The notes beneath the pieces were generated by a model that saw nothing but the letters and a program-made list of their open reading frames with translations, did not search any database and was not told where the DNA came from. Position numbers and translations under genes: made by a program. Positions 25,814 through 34,429 of a stretch of 64,000 nt of DNA are shown in pieces. How positions within the stretch are numbered: position 1 is the first letter of the stretch; each line of letters opens with the position of its first letter. The stretch is from Micromonospora saelicesensis (GTDB lineage: Bacteria > Actinomycetota > Actinomycetes > Mycobacteriales > Micromonosporaceae), in the NCBI RefSeq assembly GCF_900091575.1, contig NZ_FMCR01000011.1:47609-111608 (forward strand), given 5' to 3'.

Positions 25814-26983
25814 TCAGGGATGCAGGACGCTGCGCAGACAGCCGTCCTCCTTCTTCTCGAACAGCTCGTACCCCTGGGCGCCCTGCTCCAGGGAGAGCGG
25901 GTGGGTGGCGAGATAACCGGGGTCGATCTCACCGGCGGCGAGCCGGTCGAGCAGCATCGGGATGTAGCGCTGCGCGTGCATCTGCCCCATCCGCAGCACC
26001 AGGGCCTTGTTCATGGCCGCGCCGAGCGGAAACTTGTCGACCAGGCCGGCGTACACACCGACGATGCTCACCGTGCCGCCCTTGCGACACGCCATGATCG
26101 CCTGGCGGACCGAGGTCGGGCGGTCGGTCTGCAACCGCGCCGCCTGCTTCACCCGGTCGTACGCGTAGGTCGGTCCGACGTCGTGCGACTCCATGCCGAC
26201 GGCCTCGATGCAGGCGTCCGGCCCGCGCCCGGCGGTCAGCTCACGCAGCGCCTCCAGCACGTCGGTCTCCGCGTAGTTGATCGTCTCGACCCCGATCCGT
26301 TCGGTGGCGGTCTTGAGCCGATCCGGGAATCGGTCGATCATGATGACCCGCTCGGCGCCCAGGAGTTGCGCCGAACGGGCCGCCATCTGACCGACTCCAC
26401 CGGCACCCCAGACGGCCACCACCTCGCCACCGGTGAGCCCGCAGAAGTCCGCCGCCATCCACCCGGTGGGCATCGCGTCGGAGGCGAACACCACCGAATC
26501 GTCCGGTACCCCGTCGGGTACGGCGAAGGCGCCGATGTCGCCGAACGGCACCCGGATGTACTCGGCGTGTGATCCCGAGTAGCCGCCGGCGGCGTGCGAG
26601 TAGCCCAGGATGCCGGCCGGCGAGTGCCCCCACAGCTTCTCGGTGAACACCGGTTGCGGATTGGAGTTGTCGCAGAGCGAGTACTGCTCGGTCCGGCAGT
26701 ACCAACAGCCACCGCAGGCAACCACCGACCCCACCACCACCCGGTCGCCGACCCGGTGTCGCCGTACGCCGGGCCCGGTCTCCACCACCTCGCCCATGAA
26801 CTCGTGGCCGAGGATGTCCCCCTCCCGCATCGCCGGCAGGTACCCGTTGATCAGGTGCAGGTCGGAGCCGCAGACGCTGCTGGCCCGGACCCGGACGATG
26901 ATGTCCCCCTCGGCGCGGATCTGGGGCTCCGGCACGTCCCGGACGGCCAGCTTGCCAACGCCTTCCCAGCAGAGCGCCCTCAC
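25814..26983 (-). CDS. Zinc-dependent alcohol/formaldehyde dehydrogenase-like protein
   Basis: Medium-chain dehydrogenase of 389 residues. Catalytic zinc ligands are in VCGSDLH and GHEFMGEV (about 38-70); the structural zinc lobe is CGGCWYCRTEQYSLC; the cofactor motif is GAGGVGQMAARSA near 195. The insertion GRGPDACIEAVGMESHD and the long loop after it resemble glutathione-independent formaldehyde dehydrogenases and similar large-loop members. GTG 26983 overlaps the stop of the SRPBCC gene (GTGA) and follows GGGAGG. The substrate is unknown. Confidence 0.93.
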   Translation of the reverse strand: MRALCWEGVGKLAVRDVPEPQIRAEGDIIVRVRASSVCGSDLHLINGYLPAMREGDILGHEFMGEVVETGPGVRRHRVGDRVVVGSVVACGGCWYCRTEQYSLCDNSNPQPVFTEKLWGHSPAGILGYSHAAGGYSGSHAEYIRVPFGDIGAFAVPDGVPDDSVVFASDAMPTGWMAADFCGLTGGEVVAVWGAGGVGQMAARSAQLLGAERVIMIDRFPDRLKTATERIGVETINYAETDVLEALRELTAGRGPDACIEAVGMESHDVGPTYAYDRVKQAARLQTDRPTSVRQAIMACRKGGTVSIVGVYAGLVDKFPLGAAMNKALVLRMGQMHAQRYIPMLLDRLAAGEIDPGYLATHPLSLEQGAQGYELFEKKEDGCLRSVLHP

Positions 26984-27618
26984 GCCCGTCCTCCCGTCAT
27001 CAGCTTCTCCCGGACCTTGTCGGTCGCCTTCTCCTGGGCGGGGCTCCGGCCGGACGGGTCGTCCCGGGTGTCCACCACCTGGCCACACTCGATCAGCGCC
27101 TTCACCCGCCGCAGTGCGTCCCGCAGGGCCAGGTCCGGCTCATCGCCCCCGACCAGGCCAGCCAACCGACGCACCGGACCGGAGCGGTAGCGCAGCTCGG
27201 CCCGGATCTCCGTGCCCCGGCCCTGGGGTGCTTCGGTCAGCTCGATCCGTCCCAGCTGTGGCGTCTGCCCGTCCTCGACCCGCCACATCAGGGTGCCTGT
27301 CCCCTCGACGGTGATCTCGGCCTGCCACTGCGTCTCCCCACCGGCCCGGTCGCGGGCCACGCACCGCCAACGCCGCTCGTCGAGCTGCTGCAACGTGGCC
27401 CACCCGGCCAGCGCGCGGTCCAGCCGTTCGCGGTCGGTCCAGAAGCCGATCACCTCGTCCCGGGACCGGTCCACGGTCACCCCGCGACGCACCACGTACC
27501 AACCGTCCTGTCGCTCCGGCTGATGCCGATGCCGGCGGCGCGCCACCGCCCGCCCCACGCCGACCGCCGTCGCCGCGGTGACGCCGAGCAGCGCCCACCT
27601 GGTTCCGTTGTTGGTCAT
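26980..27618 (-). CDS. Membrane-anchored SRPBCC (cyclase/dehydrase-like) protein
   Basis: A 212-residue protein: one N-terminal hydrophobic segment (WALLGVTAATAVGVGRAVA, about 6-24), a basic stretch RRRHRHQPER, then an SRPBCC ligand-binding domain (VRRGVTVDRSRDEVIGFWTDRERLDR ... GRGTEIRAELRYRSG). The C-terminus is charged. The start ATG 27618 follows GGAGGAGATAG; a start at 27636 would lie on the ribosome site itself. Such proteins with a dehydrogenase partner are common in Actinobacteria; the two are translationally coupled here. Function unknown. Confidence 0.88.
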   Translation of the reverse strand: MTNNGTRWALLGVTAATAVGVGRAVARRRHRHQPERQDGWYVVRRGVTVDRSRDEVIGFWTDRERLDRALAGWATLQQLDERRWRCVARDRAGGETQWQAEITVEGTGTLMWRVEDGQTPQLGRIELTEAPQGRGTEIRAELRYRSGPVRRLAGLVGGDEPDLALRDALRRVKALIECGQVVDTRDDPSGRSPAQEKATDKVREKLMTGGRA

Positions 27619-27775
27619 CACGTCTATCTCCTCCACCCGGACAACCGGGCATGGACAGCTCTCAGGGCAGCGCTACCCCGGGTCCGGCAGTCGAAACGGC
27701 CCGCTGTTTGATCGACGGAAATGCGGGCAGATGCTGCTCAACACCGACCGCGACCCTGTCCGCCACGGAGTTGCC

Positions 27776-28855
27776 ATGTCCTCGTTCAGCCCTACTGAAG
27801 ACGCCCGGTGCGCCACCCGCCGGTGGGAGGTCGCACCCGGGGGCGCCAGCACGTCGCCGGTCCGCCTACCGATGACGTACGTGCTGCCGCTGCGCTGGCA
27901 CACCGACACCGGCCTGGCCGAGCTGACCGACTACCTGCGTTGGCTCGGTGACCGGGTGGAGGTGCTGGTGGTCGACGGCTCCCCTCCGCCCCTCTTCGCC
28001 CGGCACGCCGAGGCGTGGCGGGGGTTGGTCCGGCACCTCCCACCGGATCCGAGCGAGCGTGGGCTCAACGGCAAGGTGCTGGGCGTACACACCGGCGTCC
28101 GCGCGGCCGGCCACGAGCACGTGGTGATCGCCGACGACGACGTCCGGTACGACGAGTCCGCGCTGAGCGCGGTACACCGGCTGCTGGGCCGGGCCGACCT
28201 GGTACGACCGCAGAACTACTTCGACCCGCTGCCCTGGCACGCCTGGTGGGACACCGGCCGCACGCTGCTCAACCGGGCGCTCGGGGCGGACTACCCGGGC
28301 ACCCTTGCCGTGCGGCGCAGCACCTTCGTCGCCATGGGCGGGTACGACCCGGACGTGCTCTTCGAGAACCTGGAGCTGATCCGCACGGTGCGCGGGTACG
28401 GCGGCACCGAGGCCGCCCCGGCCTGGCTGTACGTCCGCCGGCTCCCTCCGGACGCCGCGCATTTCCGTGGTCAACGGGTCCGTCAGGCGTACGACGATCT
28501 GGCTCAGCCAGCTCGCCTGCTGACCTCGCTCGCGGTGCTGCCGGCGCTGGTGGCGGCGGTCGCGTCGCGCCGCCCCAGGCTGCTGGTCGGCGCGGCGGCC
28601 GGTGTCGTTGCCCTGGCCGAGACGGGTCGCCGCCGCGCCGGCGGCACCCGGGTGTTCCCGCCGGCCACGGCGCTGGCGGCCCCACTCTGGCTGCTGGAAC
28701 GCGGTGTGTGCGGCTGGCTGGCGGTCACCCGACGCCTCCTGCTGGGCGGCGTCCGCTACGGCGACACCCGAATCCGCCGAGCCGCCAACCCCGCTCCGCG
28801 CAACCCACGGCTCCCCGCGATCTTGCACTTCCGGTTGGGACAAAACCGTCGGTAG
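27776..28855 (+). CDS. Family 2-type glycosyltransferase
   Basis: A 359-residue protein. The nucleotide-sugar domain begins near residue 32 (MTYVLPLRWHT); VVIADDDVRYD near 117 contains the DxD metal motif; YPGTLAVRRSTFVAMGGYDPDVLFENLELIRTV is the acceptor-side segment with an ENLE in place of the common (D/E)DxDL. Two hydrophobic helices occupy about 246-320. The start ATG 27776 has GGAG 6 nt before it. It is divergent from the SRPBCC-dehydrogenase pair; the product is unknown. Confidence 0.85.
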   Translation: MSSFSPTEDARCATRRWEVAPGGASTSPVRLPMTYVLPLRWHTDTGLAELTDYLRWLGDRVEVLVVDGSPPPLFARHAEAWRGLVRHLPPDPSERGLNGKVLGVHTGVRAAGHEHVVIADDDVRYDESALSAVHRLLGRADLVRPQNYFDPLPWHAWWDTGRTLLNRALGADYPGTLAVRRSTFVAMGGYDPDVLFENLELIRTVRGYGGTEAAPAWLYVRRLPPDAAHFRGQRVRQAYDDLAQPARLLTSLAVLPALVAAVASRRPRLLVGAAAGVVALAETGRRRAGGTRVFPPATALAAPLWLLERGVCGWLAVTRRLLLGGVRYGDTRIRRAANPAPRNPRLPAILHFRLGQNRR

Positions 28856-28888
28856 AACCACAGAACTCCAGCCGAAACCGCAAGATCG
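28818..28888. repeat. Hairpin element overlapping glycosyltransferase 3' end
   Basis: CGATCTTGC (28818-28826) and GCAAGATCG (28880-28888) are exact complements flanking about 53 nt that contain ACTTCCGGTTGGGACAAAAC. The left arm encodes the last part of the glycosyltransferase. The composition is unlike the surrounding coding DNA. It may be a dispersed repetitive element that donated the end of the gene. Confidence 0.5.
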
Positions 28889-28903
28889 GCGCTGACCCCA
28901 ACG

Positions 28904-28943
28904 CGACAGCTCGCGGGCACCGGAGGGTGACCGCGAGCTGTCG
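28904..28943 (-). terminator. Terminator of the DUF3618 operon
   Basis: CGACAGCTCGCGG and its exact complement form a 13-bp stem with a 14-nt loop; flanking CCCCAAC/GTTGGGG can extend it. It lies 18 bp past the stop at 28961 and may also serve the glycosyltransferase gene from the other side. Confidence 0.85.
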
Positions 28944-28960
28944 TGCTGGTTGGGGGTGGG

Positions 28961-29578
28961 TCAGGGAGTGGCGTGGTCCTTGACCTGGTGGGCGGCGGAC
29001 TTCGTGTCGTCCTTGACCGCGTGCACGGCGTCCTGAGCGGTGGACTTCACCGACTCGGCGGCCTGCTGGGCCGGCTCGCGCAGCTCGCTGGCCACCTCGC
29101 CCAGCTTCTCCTTCACGGCCCCGCTGTGCTCGCTGACCTTGGCCTTCACCTGGGTGGCGGCCTGCTGCTCGCGGCGGGAGGCCGGGATCAGCGACGAGGC
29201 CAGCCAGCCGACCCCGAACGCGATCAGGCCGGCGGCGAGAGGGTTGCCCTGGGACTTCTGCCGGATCACCTGCGGCGCGCTGTGCGCGGCGTCGCTGACA
29301 GTGGTCGCCGCCGAGTGCGCGGCGTCGCTGACGCTGGAGGCCGCCGACGAGGCGCGGTCACCCACCGAGTGGGCGGCCTGGCCGGTGCCGTGGCCGAGGT
29401 CAGACGCGGTTCCCATGACCTTGTCCCTCACATTCTGCAGAGCGGAACGGGCCCGCTGCTTACGGTCGTCGACGATGCGGCTCGGGCTGACCTTGTACGC
29501 CAGCGCATCCACATCGGAGCTGAGGCTGTTACGGGTGGCTTCGATCTCCCGGCGGATCTGATCGGGATCGGTGCTCAT
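28961..29578 (-). CDS. DUF3618 domain protein
   Basis: 205 residues. The N-terminal DUF3618 signature is STDPDQIRREIEATRNSLSSDVDALAYKVSPSRI. A long Ala/Ser/His-rich helical region with repeats of SVSDAAHSAATTVSDAAHSA follows, then a hydrophobic helix NPLAAGLIAFGVGWLASSL near 115-133 and a charged amphipathic tail with DAVHAVKDDTKSAAHQVKD, resembling LEA/apolipoprotein-like repeats. ATG 29578 overlaps the preceding stop (ATGA). Third gene of a three-gene operon likely concerned with envelope stress. Confidence 0.88.
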   Translation of the reverse strand: MSTDPDQIRREIEATRNSLSSDVDALAYKVSPSRIVDDRKQRARSALQNVRDKVMGTASDLGHGTGQAAHSVGDRASSAASSVSDAAHSAATTVSDAAHSAPQVIRQKSQGNPLAAGLIAFGVGWLASSLIPASRREQQAATQVKAKVSEHSGAVKEKLGEVASELREPAQQAAESVKSTAQDAVHAVKDDTKSAAHQVKDHATP

Positions 29579-30042
29579 CGGGTGACTCCCTCCGGGTGCG
29601 GCTTGAGCGCGTCGGGGATCCGCTGCACGCTGTCGTTGGTCTGCTTGAGCCCGCGTACGTGCTGGGCGTTCTTCTTGGCCTTCGAGTAGAGGACCGCGGC
29701 GACCACGGCCCAGATCACGGCCACGATCAGCGCGGCCAGGCCGGAGTCCATGACGTTGTCCAGGAACTGCCATACGGCGATGGACACGAAGAGGGCCACC
29801 ATGTAGCCGCCGAAGCCGGCACCGCCGAAGAGGCCTGCGGCCTTGCCGGCCTTCTTGCCCTCCTGGCGGATCTCGGCCTTGGCCAGCTCGACCTCCTGAC
29901 GCATCAGCGTCGACAGGTCGGTGGTGACCTGACGCATCAGGTCACCCAGCGAGCTGCCCTTCACCTCCGACGCGGTGTGCGGGGCACCCGCGTCAGGGTG
30001 GTAACCGGAGTCCAGTCCGGACCCCTGCGTCGGCATGCTCAT
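29575..30042 (-). CDS. Phage-holin-family (Actinobacterial holin X) membrane protein
   Basis: 155 residues. A cytoplasmic amphipathic region with SSLGDLMRQVTTDLSTLMRQEVELAKAEIRQEGKKAGKA is typical of the Phage_holin_3_6 family, followed by two transmembrane helices (about 74-92 and 102-122) and a basic tail. The family name is historical; no phage genes are near. It is coupled to the DUF3618 gene by a 4-bp overlap, a pairing common in Actinobacteria. Confidence 0.9.
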   Translation of the reverse strand: MSMPTQGSGLDSGYHPDAGAPHTASEVKGSSLGDLMRQVTTDLSTLMRQEVELAKAEIRQEGKKAGKAAGLFGGAGFGGYMVALFVSIAVWQFLDNVMDSGLAALIVAVIWAVVAAVLYSKAKKNAQHVRGLKQTNDSVQRIPDALKPHPEGVTR

Positions 30043-30073
30043 GCCGTCGCCTCCCTTCGGATGACTCGGCGGC

Positions 30074-30919
30074 TCACGGGCGAGGGCTGCCGCTGGACGG
30101 CACGCCCGGCAGCGGGTCGGTCTGGGTCACCGGCGGCAGCGGCTGGCCGGTGCCGGAGTGCTCCGGGTAGTCGCCCTGGCCCGGCTCGACGGAGCCGCCG
30201 GGCGCCGGGTCGGCGTAGGTACCGGGCGTCTGGTCGGTGTAGCCACCGGACGTCGGCGGGGTGTGCGTACCGGGGGTCGGGTCGAGGTAGCCGCCCGGCG
30301 GAACGGCGTCCGGCACCGCGCGGGGCGCCGGAGGCTGCGTCGGGATCACGGCGGTCTGCTCCGGGTCGTACGCCCCGGCGCCCCGGAAGGTCGAGGACCC
30401 GTTGCCGGAGTCGTCGCCGGCGGCCGAGATGCCACGGGTCAGCCGGCCGGCCAGCACACCGAGCACCGCCGCGCCGACCAGGAAGGTGCCCGGGTTACGC
30501 CGCGCGTAGTCGCGTACCTCGGTGATCAGGTCACCGGGCTCGCGCTGCTCAAGCCAACCGGCGACGCCCTGCACCCGGTCGGCGGCCTGGCGGGCCAGCT
30601 CGGTCACCGGGCCGGCCTGGCCACCCTGCTCGGCCATCGAGCGCATCTCGTCGGCCAGCGAACGCAGCCCACCGGCGGCTCGGCGCTGCTGCTCGCCGGT
30701 CTGGCTGGCGAGCTGGCTGCGGGCCTCGCCGTACAGGTTGCGGGCCTGCCGGGCCGCCTCACGGCCGACCTCGGTGCCCTGCTCCTTGGCGGTCTGGGCG
30801 ACCGCGCCACCAGCCTGTGCGGCCTCCGAGCCGACCTGGCGCGCCTGGTCGCGGACGCCACCGCCGTTGGTCGACTGCTGCCCGTACGTGGAAGACGTGG
30901 GTGAAAGATCGTAAGTCAT
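30074..30919 (-). CDS. Ala/Gln-rich helical membrane protein with Pro/Gly/Thr repeat tail
   Basis: 281 residues; ATG 30919 after GGAAGGG. Residues 20-130 form a helical, Ala/Gln/Arg-rich region (EAARQARNLYGEARSQLASQ). A hydrophobic stretch follows near 150-166 (NPGTFLVGAAVLGVLAGRL), then a C-terminal disordered tail with repeated GGYxDxTPGTxxxP units. It heads the operon with the holin-like and DUF3618 genes (31 bp to the next start). I do not know a functional name; the three proteins share membrane anchoring and amphipathic helices. Confidence 0.82.
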   Translation of the reverse strand: MTYDLSPTSSTYGQQSTNGGGVRDQARQVGSEAAQAGGAVAQTAKEQGTEVGREAARQARNLYGEARSQLASQTGEQQRRAAGGLRSLADEMRSMAEQGGQAGPVTELARQAADRVQGVAGWLEQREPGDLITEVRDYARRNPGTFLVGAAVLGVLAGRLTRGISAAGDDSGNGSSTFRGAGAYDPEQTAVIPTQPPAPRAVPDAVPPGGYLDPTPGTHTPPTSGGYTDQTPGTYADPAPGGSVEPGQGDYPEHSGTGQPLPPVTQTDPLPGVPSSGSPRP

Positions 30920-31148
30920 GATTTCCCTTCCGCTCAGAAAGTCGTCGCGGTTGTGCTGGGGGGATGCGACGCGTTGCCGCCGCCGCTGACCATTCACCTA
31001 CCCTGCGTTCTGGCTTCCATACCTCTTCGTGCATTTATCTGCGCAGGCCACTGGTTGGTCTTCAAAATGGAGGATCGTCGGGCTGCGTCACGTCGCCGCT
31101 GCGGACAGTGAGGTTCGCGAGGCCGGTAGATCCACGGAGGGGGCAGCG

Positions 31149-31640
31149 ATGGCACGAGACGCACGAGGCGGCCGAGCGGCCGGCCCACGACCCCGGGTCC
31201 AGCTGGCCGCGCTGGTCGTGGCCGGGGTCTTCCTGTTGATCGGCGTCCTCGGCTTCATACCCGGCATCACCACCGACTACGGCGAGCTGCGGTTCGCCGG
31301 GCACCACTCGGACGCGCGCCTGCTCGGGCTGTTCCAGGTGTCGATCCTGCACAACGCGGTGCACCTGCTCTTCGGGTTGGTCGGCCTGGTGCTGGCCCGC
31401 AGCGTCGCCGGGGCCCGCGTCTTCCTGGCCGCCGGTGGCGCGATCTACCTCGCCCTCTGGCTGTACGGTCTGGGGATCGAGGCGATCAACCCGGAGGGCG
31501 GGGCGAACATCCTGCCGCTGAACGACGCCGACAACTGGCTGCACCTCGCGCTCGGCTTCGGGATGCTCGCGCTCGGGCTGCTGCTGTCGAACCAGGCCGG
31601 CACCGGCGGACGCCTGGACAGCCCCGCCGACCGGCGCTGA
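31149..31640 (+). CDS. DUF4383 domain membrane protein
   Basis: 163 residues with four hydrophobic helices (about 18-37, 60-83, 88-107 and 128-147). Family features: GFIPGITTDYGELRFAGHHSDARLLGLFQVSILHNAVHLLFG, where the Phe-Gln-Val-Ser ... His-Asn-x-x-His pattern is typical of DUF4383. Function unknown. GGAGGGGG precedes ATG 31149; an open frame of 40 further codons upstream lacks a ribosome site. It is divergent from the holin operon. Confidence 0.92.
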   Translation: MARDARGGRAAGPRPRVQLAALVVAGVFLLIGVLGFIPGITTDYGELRFAGHHSDARLLGLFQVSILHNAVHLLFGLVGLVLARSVAGARVFLAAGGAIYLALWLYGLGIEAINPEGGANILPLNDADNWLHLALGFGMLALGLLLSNQAGTGGRLDSPADRR

Positions 31641-31706
31641 ACTGGACTTCTGTGGTTTCGCGGTCACGCCCGCAGGGGTAAATCGACCGGCGAAGGAGGT
31701 GCGATC

Positions 31707-32366
31707 ATGCCTCGTTGGCTACGTGACAACGCCCTGGCAGTCGCCATGCTGGGGGCGTTCCTGGTCTTTCTGGTGTTGCAGAGCGTCTTCGGGTGGCAGA
31801 CCCACAATGAGGAGCTGACCGAGTTCGGGGCCGCGCCGCTGAGCTGGCCGGCGTACCTGACCAGTGGGCACTTCGCCGAGTCGGTCTTCGAGAACTGGGA
31901 GTCCGAGTTCCTCCAGATGGGCGGGTACGTGCTGCTCACCGCGTACCTGGTGCAGCGGGGCTCGGCCGAGTCGAAGCCGATGGACCAGACCGACCGACCG
32001 GAGGACGACGAGCGCCGGGCGACCCCGCAGTCACCCTGGCCGGTGCGCGTCGGCGGCCTGCCGCTGGTGATCTACCGGAACAGCCTCTCCCTCGCGCTGC
32101 TGCTGATCTTCGCCGGTTCGTTCGTCGGTCACCTGCTCGGTGGCACCGCCGCGTACAACCAGGAGCAGGCGCTCCAGAGCGGGGCGCCGCCGATCGGGGT
32201 GTGGGAGTTCCTCGGCACCAGCGACTTCTGGTTCCAGTCCATGCAGAACTGGCAGAGCGAGTTTCTCGCGGTCGGCGCGCTGATCCTGCTGAGCATCGTG
32301 CTGCGCCAGCACGCCTCGCCGGAGTCGAAGCCGGTGACCGTCGAGCACGCCAGCACCGGCGCCTGA
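31707..32366 (+). CDS. DUF6766-type membrane protein with internal duplication
   Basis: 219 residues, four hydrophobic helices in two pairs. The halves resemble each other: residues about 1-92 have LRDNALAVAMLGAFLVFLVLQ ... HFAESVFENWESEFLQMGGYVLLTAYLVQRGSAESKP, residues about 122-212 have YRNSLSLALLLIFAGSFVGH ... DFWFQSMQNWQSEFLAVGALILLSIVLRQHASPESKP. AGGAGGT precedes ATG 31707. I am fairly, not fully, sure of the family name; the function is unknown. It follows the DUF4383 gene by 66 bp on the same strand. Confidence 0.85.
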   Translation: MPRWLRDNALAVAMLGAFLVFLVLQSVFGWQTHNEELTEFGAAPLSWPAYLTSGHFAESVFENWESEFLQMGGYVLLTAYLVQRGSAESKPMDQTDRPEDDERRATPQSPWPVRVGGLPLVIYRNSLSLALLLIFAGSFVGHLLGGTAAYNQEQALQSGAPPIGVWEFLGTSDFWFQSMQNWQSEFLAVGALILLSIVLRQHASPESKPVTVEHASTGA

Positions 32367-32396
32367 AACGGCGACGCGGCAGCGGCGACGCGGCCG

Positions 32397-32849
32397 TCAG
32401 GCCGCGACCGGCAACCGCTTGGCGAAACAGACGCTGTACGGGTTGCCGACGTACTCGCCGTAGACCGGGATCTGCTGGTAGCCACACGCGGTGTACAGGG
32501 CGACAGCGGCCGGCAGGTAGGTGCCCGTCTCCAGGCAGACCACCGAGTGCCCCTGCCGGAACGCGCACTCCTCCAGCGCGGCGAGCAACTGGCGACCGAT
32601 CCCCCGCCCCCGGTACGCGGGCCGGACGTACATCCGCTTGACCTCGCCGGTCTCGGCATCGAGCGCCTGGAGCCCGCCGCAGGCGACCGCCCGACCGTTC
32701 ACGACCACCGCCAGGTAGCGGACGTCGTCATGGGGGACGAAGACCTGCCCGTCCAACCCACCATCGGCCTCGCGCAGCTCACGCTGCTGCGCGATGACCA
32801 TGGCGGCGATCTCCGGATCGGTGGCAGGCCGGGACTCGATCAGCATCAC
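32397..32849 (-). CDS. GNAT family N-acetyltransferase
   Basis: 150 residues. Acetyl-CoA motif A is VKRMYVRPAYRGRGIGRQLLAALEECA (about 70-96), preceded by strand VVVNGRAVACGGLQALD and followed by VVCLETGTYLPAAVALYTACGYQQI. Start GTG 32849 or ATG 32846. The acceptor is unknown. It lies 67 bp after obg, in the place where other actinobacteria often have proB. Confidence 0.92.
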   Translation of the reverse strand: MMLIESRPATDPEIAAMVIAQQRELREADGGLDGQVFVPHDDVRYLAVVVNGRAVACGGLQALDAETGEVKRMYVRPAYRGRGIGRQLLAALEECAFRQGHSVVCLETGTYLPAAVALYTACGYQQIPVYGEYVGNPYSVCFAKRLPVAA

Positions 32850-32916
32850 CCCACGCTAGGACGCGTGGATTTCGGGGAGGTTTCCGGAAATCAACCCCAC
32901 CACGGACCGCAACGAA

Positions 32917-34383
32917 CTACTCGGCGTCGTCCTCGTCGTCGATGTTGTCGTCGGACGCGTCCGCGCCCACCTCGTCGGCCGAGCGCACCCGGCGAGCCTT
33001 TCGGGCGGCGAGCCGATCCGCAGCGGAGGCCCGGTTCGACTTCTCCTCCAGGCGGACGTCGGTGCCCCGATTGCCGGGTACGAAGTCCACACCAGCGAAG
33101 AGCGTCGGCTGCCAGTCGAACTCGCGCGCGCCGATCCGGACCAGATCACCGGGCTGCGCGCCGGCCTTGGCCAGCTTGTCCTCGACCCCGAGCCGGGCCA
33201 GCCGGTCAGCCAGGTAGCCGACCGCCTCGTCGTTGTCGAAGTTGGTCTGCTTGACCCAGCGTTCCGGCCGGACACCGCGCACGGTGAACGAGCCGTCCGT
33301 CTCGGCCGTGATGGTGAAACCGTCGTCGTCCACGGCGATCGGGCGGATGACGATCCGGGTCGGCTCGGCAGGCGGAGCGGCCTTACGCTCTGCGTCGACC
33401 AGCTCGGCCATCGCGTAGGTCAGCTCCTTGAGCCCCTCCCGGGTGGCCGCGGAGACCTCGTACACCTGGTAACCGCGCTCCTCCAGGTCGGGGCGCACGA
33501 TCTCGGCGAGGTCGCGGCCGTCCGGCACGTCGACCTTGTTGATGGCGACCAGCCGTGGGCGGTCGGTCAGGCCGCCGTACTGGCTCAGCTCGGCCTCGAT
33601 GGCGTCGATGTCGGCCACCGGGTCACGGCCGGGCTCCAGGGTCGCCGAGTCGATGACGTGCACCAGCACGGCGCAGCGCTCGATGTGCCGCAGGAACTCC
33701 AGGCCCAGGCCCTTACCCGTGGCCGCGCCGGGGATCAGGCCCGGCACGTCCGCGACGGTGAAGGTGTGGTTGTCCATCCGGACCACGCCGAGGTTGGGCA
33801 CCAGGGTGGTGAACGGGTAGTCGGCGATCTTCGGCTTCGCGGCGGAGATCACCGAGATCAGCGACGACTTTCCGGCGGACGGGAAGCCCACCAGACCCAC
33901 ATCGGCGACGCTCTTCAGCTCCAGCACGATGTCCAGTTGGTCGCCGGGCTCCCCCAGCTCGGCGAAGCCGGGCGCCTTGCGCTTGGCGTTGGCCAGCGAG
34001 GCGTTGCCCCGCCCGCCACGCCCGCCGCGGGCGACCTCGAAGGTGGTGCCGGCGCCGACCATGTCGGCCAGCACGGTGCCGTCGGTGGTCTGCACCACGG
34101 TGCCGTTGGGCACCTTCAGCACCAGGTTGTGGCCGTTGGCCCCGTCCCGGTTCGAGCCGGCGCCGCCCTTGCCGTTGTCGGCCTTGACGTGCGGGTGGAA
34201 GTGGAAGTCGAGCAGCGTGGTCACCTGCGGGTCGACCACCAGGGACACGCTGCCCCCGTGCCCACCGTTGCCGCCGTCCGGCCCACCGAAGGGCTTGAAC
34301 TTCTCGCGGTGGATCGAGGCACAACCGTGCCCGCCATCGCCGGCCTGCAGATGCAGAACGACCCGGTCAACGAACGTTGCCAC
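32917..34383 (-). CDS. obgE: GTPase Obg/CgtA
   Basis: Essential GTPase of late 50S assembly and stress signalling, 488 residues. Obg fold with Gly-rich loops (GDGGHGCASIHREKFKPFGGPDGGNGGHGG), G domain with GFPSAGKSSLIS (G1), DVPGLI (G3) and NKVD (G4), an OCT domain after about 345, and an acidic tail DASDDNIDDEDDAE. GTG 34383 has GGAAGG at 9-nt spacing. It follows rplU-rpmA but beyond a terminator, so it may rely on read-through or an own promoter. Confidence 0.97.
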   Translation of the reverse strand: MATFVDRVVLHLQAGDGGHGCASIHREKFKPFGGPDGGNGGHGGSVSLVVDPQVTTLLDFHFHPHVKADNGKGGAGSNRDGANGHNLVLKVPNGTVVQTTDGTVLADMVGAGTTFEVARGGRGGRGNASLANAKRKAPGFAELGEPGDQLDIVLELKSVADVGLVGFPSAGKSSLISVISAAKPKIADYPFTTLVPNLGVVRMDNHTFTVADVPGLIPGAATGKGLGLEFLRHIERCAVLVHVIDSATLEPGRDPVADIDAIEAELSQYGGLTDRPRLVAINKVDVPDGRDLAEIVRPDLEERGYQVYEVSAATREGLKELTYAMAELVDAERKAAPPAEPTRIVIRPIAVDDDGFTITAETDGSFTVRGVRPERWVKQTNFDNDEAVGYLADRLARLGVEDKLAKAGAQPGDLVRIGAREFDWQPTLFAGVDFVPGNRGTDVRLEEKSNRASAADRLAARKARRVRSADEVGADASDDNIDDEDDAE

Positions 34384-34429
34384 GGCGTCAATCCTTCCAG
34401 CGAGGCTCGACCTCGCACTTCGCGAAAAA

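Noticed and set aside
29575..30042. Prophage remnant suggested by a phage-holin family name
   Set aside because: No other phage genes or attachment repeats are near; the family is a common chromosomal actinobacterial membrane protein.
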